Source: Ignavibacteria bacterium
Lineage (GTDB): Bacteria; Bacteroidota; Ignavibacteria; Ignavibacteriales; Melioribacteraceae
Length of the DNA stretch: 6,833 bases
Direction: 5' to 3'
NCBI GenBank assembly: GCA_003233295.1
Contig: QILJ01000339.1
Span: forward strand, 1-6,833
The notes beneath the pieces were generated by a model. It was not told the DNA's origin. It did no database searches and saw only the letters and a list, made by a program, of their open reading frames with translations. Within the stretch, counting starts at the first letter, position 1. Every line of letters starts with the position of its first letter. A program made the position numbers and the translations under genes. Positions 6,006-6,833 of the stretch are shown here, piece by piece.

Positions 6006-6833
6006 TTAATCTCGTAAAACTTGACGTCCGATAATTATTCTCTGTATTTCAGAAGTCCCTTCGTATATCTCGGTTATCTTAGCATCCCTTAAATATCTTT
6101 CAACCAGGTATTCACGGACGTAACCATAACCGCCGTGAATTTGAATTGCTTCGAGCGCATTTTTTACCGCTACTTCCGATGAGAATAATTTTGCCATTGA
6201 TGCCTCTTTGATATAAGGTTTCCCTTCATCCCTCAATCCGGCAGCTTGTAATGTAAGTAGCTTTGCTGCTTCTGTTTTAGTCGCCATATCCGCAATTTTA
6301 AATTGGATAGCTTGATGATTAGCTATCTCGGTACCAAAGGTTTTTCTCTGTTTTGCATATTTAACGGAAGCTTCAAACGAAGCCATAGCAATACCCACTG
6401 CCTGCGAAGCAATTCCAAATCTGCCGCCGTTCAGTGTATTCATTGCAAAGTTAAAGCCTTTACCCACTTCCCAAAGAACATTTTCTTCCGGTACTCTACA
6501 GTTATCAAATGAAAGAGAACATGTATCGGAACTTTTAATACCCAGTTTATCTTCAGGAACACCGTGAGTAAAACCGGGAGTTCCCTTTTCAACTAAGAAC
6601 GCTGTAATGCCATGATGCCTTTTCTCTTTGTCCGTCTGAGCCATTACAATATAATAATCAGCAGTGCTGCCGTTTGTAATCCAATTCTTCATTCCGTTTA
6701 ATATCCAATGATCTCCATCCTTTACAGCAGTCGTCTGCTGATGAGTTGCATCGCTGCCGGCTTCCGGTTCCGATAGGGCAAATGCGCCTAGCTTTTCACC
6801 TCGAGCCAGCGGTTTAAGATATTTCTCTTTGAT
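6006..6833 (-). CDS. Acyl-CoA dehydrogenase (short-chain/butyryl type likely), N-terminus beyond window
   Basis: 275 residues in one open frame running to the window edge, against a usual ~380, so about 105 N-terminal residues are missing. The enzyme uses FAD to make trans-2-enoyl-CoA from acyl-CoA and passes electrons to ETF. Visible signatures are FALSEPEAGSDAT (the FAD/substrate loop, ~18-30 of the fragment), WITNG, the middle beta domain (ITAFLVEKGTPGF, DKLGIKSSDTCSLSFDNCRV), RFGIASQAVGIA, RKTFGTEIANHQAIQFKIAD, and the C-terminal IHGGYGYVREY...LRDAKITEIYEGTSEIQR. The Glu of YEGT is the expected catalytic base of the MCAD/SCAD/butyryl-CoA class. Chain-length preference cannot be fixed from this part alone. 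The stop at 6006 is followed after 16 bases by the DUF2442 gene. Confidence 0.95.
   Translation of the reverse strand: MKEKYLKPLARGEKLGAFALSEPEAGSDATHQQTTAVKDGDHWILNGMKNWITNGSTADYYIVMAQTDKEKRHHGITAFLVEKGTPGFTHGVPEDKLGIKSSDTCSLSFDNCRVPEENVLWEVGKGFNFAMNTLNGGRFGIASQAVGIAMASFEASVKYAKQRKTFGTEIANHQAIQFKIADMATKTEAAKLLTLQAAGLRDEGKPYIKEASMAKLFSSEVAVKNALEAIQIHGGYGYVREYLVERYLRDAKITEIYEGTSEIQRIIIGRQVLRD

Overview
This is an AT-rich bacterial window in which every convincing gene lies on the minus strand. Several exported proteins have signal peptides ending in -SAQ or -LAQ, and the genes are tightly packed. TPR proteins with a C-terminal PGxGxxYxG membrane region sit next to a YidD-like protein. Together these suggest the Bacteroidota/Chlorobi/Ignavibacteria side of the tree. 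That placement is an inference from gene style, not a measured phylogeny.

Read in the direction of transcription (high to low coordinates), the first block is the C-terminal three quarters of an acyl-CoA dehydrogenase (6833-6006, running off the edge). It is followed closely by a DUF2442-type small protein (5989-5720, TTG start), a secreted YidD-like protein (5712-5272) and a TPR/membrane protein (5265-4403) whose 5' end is frameshifted: the signal peptide is in one frame and the TPR body in another.

A 269-bp gap (4402-4134) separates the blocks. It holds an AT-rich hairpin and a roughly 109-bp element with two strong internal hairpins and inverted ends, which looks like a dispersed palindromic or MITE-type repeat.

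The second block is another TPR/membrane protein (4133-3297, GTG start), paralogous in architecture to the frameshifted one. Its stop overlaps the TTG start of an ACT-domain protein of the UPF0237 type (3300-2878). Next come a UPF0210/DUF711 (PFL-like) protein (2866-1505), LemA (1477-866) and a TPM-domain (YgcG-type) protein with a very glycine-rich tail (782-1, cut by the window edge). The ACT + UPF0210 pair and the LemA + TPM pair are both recurrent bacterial gene pairs of poorly understood function.

A 140-bp stretch (721-860) bounded by a perfect 10-bp inverted repeat covers the lemA-TPM junction. It contains CTTTGCG repeats, and it appears to supply the start codon and first ~20 codons of the TPM gene.

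The most interesting candidate system is the secreted YidD-like protein beside two TPR proteins that share the same C-terminal membrane motif. The link between them is inferred from neighbourhood and shared motifs only.
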